Shown here in pieces: positions 62,390 through 64,000 of a DNA stretch of 64,000 nucleotides (position 1 is the first letter of the stretch; each line of letters opens with the position of its first letter). A program made the position numbers and the translations under genes. The DNA lies in contig NZ_JALGBI010000001.1 of the NCBI RefSeq assembly GCF_022809125.1, positions 806,001 through 870,000 of the forward strand, in the 5' to 3' direction. Origin of the DNA: Variovorax terrae. Lineage in GTDB: Bacteria > Pseudomonadota > Gammaproteobacteria > Burkholderiales > Burkholderiaceae_C. The notes beneath the pieces are model-generated. The model was given only the letters and a program-made list of their open reading frames with translations, did not search any database and was not told the origin of the DNA.

Positions 62390-64000
62390 TCAGACGTCGA
62401 TGGCTGCCGCCGAACCGGCCTGCTTGCGCAACTCGAACTTCTGGATCTTTCCGGTGGAGGTCTTGGGCAGCTCGCCAAATACGACCGCCCTGGGTACCTT
62501 GAAGCCCGCCAGATGCTTCTTGCAGTGGCTGACGATCTCGTCGGGCTTCAGGCTCACACCGGGCTTGAGCTCCACGAATGCGCACGGCGTCTCGCCCCAC
62601 TTCGGATCAGGCTTGGCCACCACGGCGGCGGCCAGCACGGCCGGATGGCGGTACAGCACATCCTCGACTTCAATCGATGAGATGTTTTCACCGCCGGAAA
62701 TGATGATGTCCTTGCTCCGGTCCTTGATCTTGATGTAGCCATCAGGACATTGCACGGCAAGGTCGCCGGTGTGGAACCAGCCGCCTGCGAATGCCTGCAG
62801 CGTGGCCTCCTGATTCTTCAGGTAGCCCTTCATCGTGATGTTGCCGCGGAACATGATCTCGCCCATGGTCTCGCCATCCAGGGGCACGGGCTGCAACGTT
62901 TGGGGATCAAGCACGCGCGCATCGCGCTGCAGGTGATAGCGCACGCCCTGTCGCGCATTGAGGCGCGCGCGCTCGCCGATGTCCACCCGGTCCCATTCGT
63001 CGTGTTTGGCGCACACGGCAGCGGGGCCGTACACCTCCGTCAGGCCGTAGACGTGCGTCAGCTCGAAGCCCAGCTGCTCCATGCCCTCCATCATGGAAGC
63101 CGGTGGCGCGGCCCCGGCGACCATGGCCTTCACGCCGCTCGGCAGGCCCTGCTTCATCGCGTCCGGTGCGTTCACGAGCAGGCCATGCACGATGGGTGCG
63201 CCGCAGTAGTGCGTGACGTCGTGTGCCTTGATCGCATCGACGATGGCCTGCGCCTCGACCTTGCGCAGGCAAACGTTCACTCCCGCGCGGGCGGCGACCG
63301 TCCAGGGGAAGCACCAGCCGTTGCAGTGGAACATGGGCAAGGTCCACAAGTAGACCGGATGCCTGGGCATGTCCCATTCGAGGATGTTGGAGATCGCGTT
63401 CATCGCCGCGCCGCGGTGGTGGTAGACCACGCCCTTTGGATTGCCGGTCGTGCCGCTCGTGTAGTTGAGCGCGATGGCATCCCATTCATCATGGGGCAGC
63501 TGCCACGCGTAGGCGGGGTCGCCGCTTTCCACGAAGGCCTCGTACGTGATGGTGCCGACCGGCTCGCCACGGCCGGTGAGCAACGGGTCCTGCGCATCGA
63601 TGACGAGGAGGGGCTGGCCGGACTGGCGCAAGGCGATCGCCTTGGCCATCACAGGCGCGAATTCCGCATCGACGATCACCGCTTTCGCTTCGCCATGATC
63701 GAGCATGAAGGCGATGGTCTCGGCGTCGAGCCGGGTGTTGAGGGCGTTCAGCACCGCACCGCACATGGGAACGCCGAAATGCGCCTCCACCATGGGCGGC
63801 GTGTTGGGCAGCATCACGGCCACCGTATCGCCCGGCGCGATGCCCCGCGCCGCGAGCGCGCCGGCCAGGCGGCGGCACCGTTCGTAGGTTTGTGCCCAGG
63901 TGCGGCGCAGCGCCCCGTGCACCACGGCCGCACGGTGGGGATACACCTGCGCGGCACGCTCGATGAAAAATAGTGGCGATAGCGGCGCGAAGTTGGCTTC
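62390..64000 (-). CDS. AMP-dependent acyl-CoA ligase (5' end beyond the window)
   Basis: The frame is open to the right edge; the visible part is 536 residues. It begins EANFAPLSPLFFIERAAQVYPHR, the usual N-terminal region of these ligases, so the true start lies a few codons outside. Motifs are ALNYTSGTTGNPKGVVYHHRG (phosphate loop), THVYGLTEVYGP, WFHTGDLAVQCPDGYIKIKDR, IISGGENISSIEVE and KTSTGKIQKFELR with the catalytic lysine. It matches medium-chain or methylmercaptopropionyl-CoA type ligases. By position it activates an acid for the neighbouring CoA pathway. It is convergent with the dioxygenase. Confidence 0.93.
   Translation of the reverse strand, partial: EANFAPLSPLFFIERAAQVYPHRAAVVHGALRRTWAQTYERCRRLAGALAARGIAPGDTVAVMLPNTPPMVEAHFGVPMCGAVLNALNTRLDAETIAFMLDHGEAKAVIVDAEFAPVMAKAIALRQSGQPLLVIDAQDPLLTGRGEPVGTITYEAFVESGDPAYAWQLPHDEWDAIALNYTSGTTGNPKGVVYHHRGAAMNAISNILEWDMPRHPVYLWTLPMFHCNGWCFPWTVAARAGVNVCLRKVEAQAIVDAIKAHDVTHYCGAPIVHGLLVNAPDAMKQGLPSGVKAMVAGAAPPASMMEGMEQLGFELTHVYGLTEVYGPAAVCAKHDEWDRVDIGERARLNARQGVRYHLQRDARVLDPQTLQPVPLDGETMGEIMFRGNITMKGYLKNQEATLQAFAGGWFHTGDLAVQCPDGYIKIKDRSKDIIISGGENISSIEVEDVLYRHPAVLAAAVVAKPDPKWGETPCAFVELKPGVSLKPDEIVSHCKKHLAGFKVPRAVVFGELPKTSTGKIQKFELRKQAGSAAAIDV

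Noticed and set aside
45006..64000. Insertion sequences or attachment sites explaining the rearranged module
   Set aside because: No transposase, integrase, terminal inverted repeat or tRNA gene was seen; the breakpoints show only short shared bases.

Overview
The window reads as chromosomal DNA from a GC-rich betaproteobacterium of the order Burkholderiales, most likely family Comamonadaceae. This is an inference from gene content: three Bug/TctC-type tricarboxylate receptors, a TRAP transporter, an Entner-Doudoroff pair, two DUF1631 proteins, an EttA ATPase and an Omp32-like porin. No rRNA, tRNA, CRISPR array, insertion sequence, phage gene or replication origin was recognised.

Left part (1-22 kb). 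A molybdenum-cofactor-type nucleotidyltransferase runs in from the left edge, followed by sodC, a ChaC-type cyclotransferase and an OmpA-like protein. Next come edd-eda behind a HexR-like box, small housekeeping enzymes (DUF1697, gloA, a hotdog thioesterase) and a MarR-MFS pair with tandem dyads in the divergent promoter. From 8.9 to 18 kb lies a sugar-acid catabolic locus: SDR dehydrogenase, 2-keto-3-deoxy-6-phosphogalactonate aldolase, its kinase and an IlvD/Edd dehydratase on the minus strand. Divergent from them are a FadR-type regulator, a DctQMP TRAP transporter and an enolase-superfamily dehydratase. A cupin, an EEP-fold phosphatase, an NAD(P)-binding protein overlapping rhlE, and rhlE follow.

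Middle part (22-45 kb). ettA precedes two tandem DUF1631 paralogues. A long minus-strand series covers periplasmic copper handling (TolC-type lipoprotein, multicopper oxidase, cupredoxin, DUF411, CusF-like protein) and runs on into a P1 peptidase and a TAXI-type receptor. A MerR regulator and a short CDF-type exporter share a dyad-containing divergent promoter. Then come a glycerophosphodiesterase; a ModE-box-like dyad in front of a molybdopterin-oxidoreductase-fold protein, a winged-helix/nitroreductase fusion and a TsaA/TrmO protein; a Bug receptor with an acyl-CoA ligase; and a catalase-like protein with a short coupled leader ORF.

Right part (45-64 kb). This region looks acquired and rearranged, and parts of it are clearly lower in GC. 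It carries two related but differently eroded copies of one CoA-thioester degradation module. The inferred ancestral order is tctC-maoC-caiB-iclR on the minus strand, divergent from DUF35-thiolase-SDR-two-domain acyl-CoA dehydrogenase on the plus strand. Copy A (45.1-50.7 kb) keeps iclR and the dehydrogenase, has lost most of maoC/caiB (an in-frame chimera remains) and all but a stub of DUF35, and carries an enoyl-CoA hydratase. Copy B (50.8-59.1 kb) keeps everything except iclR, of which a short 3' stub appears to remain. Four near-identical 15-bp dyads, two per copy, mark the former regulator/promoter boundaries and are probably the IclR operators. A porin, a quinone-oxidoreductase-like protein, a TauD/TfdA dioxygenase and an acyl-CoA ligase (cut by the right edge) follow. 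The thiolase lacks its nucleophilic cysteine and is paired with a DUF35 protein, so an Ltp2/ChsH2-type aldolase is more likely than a thiolase. The overall substrate is unknown.
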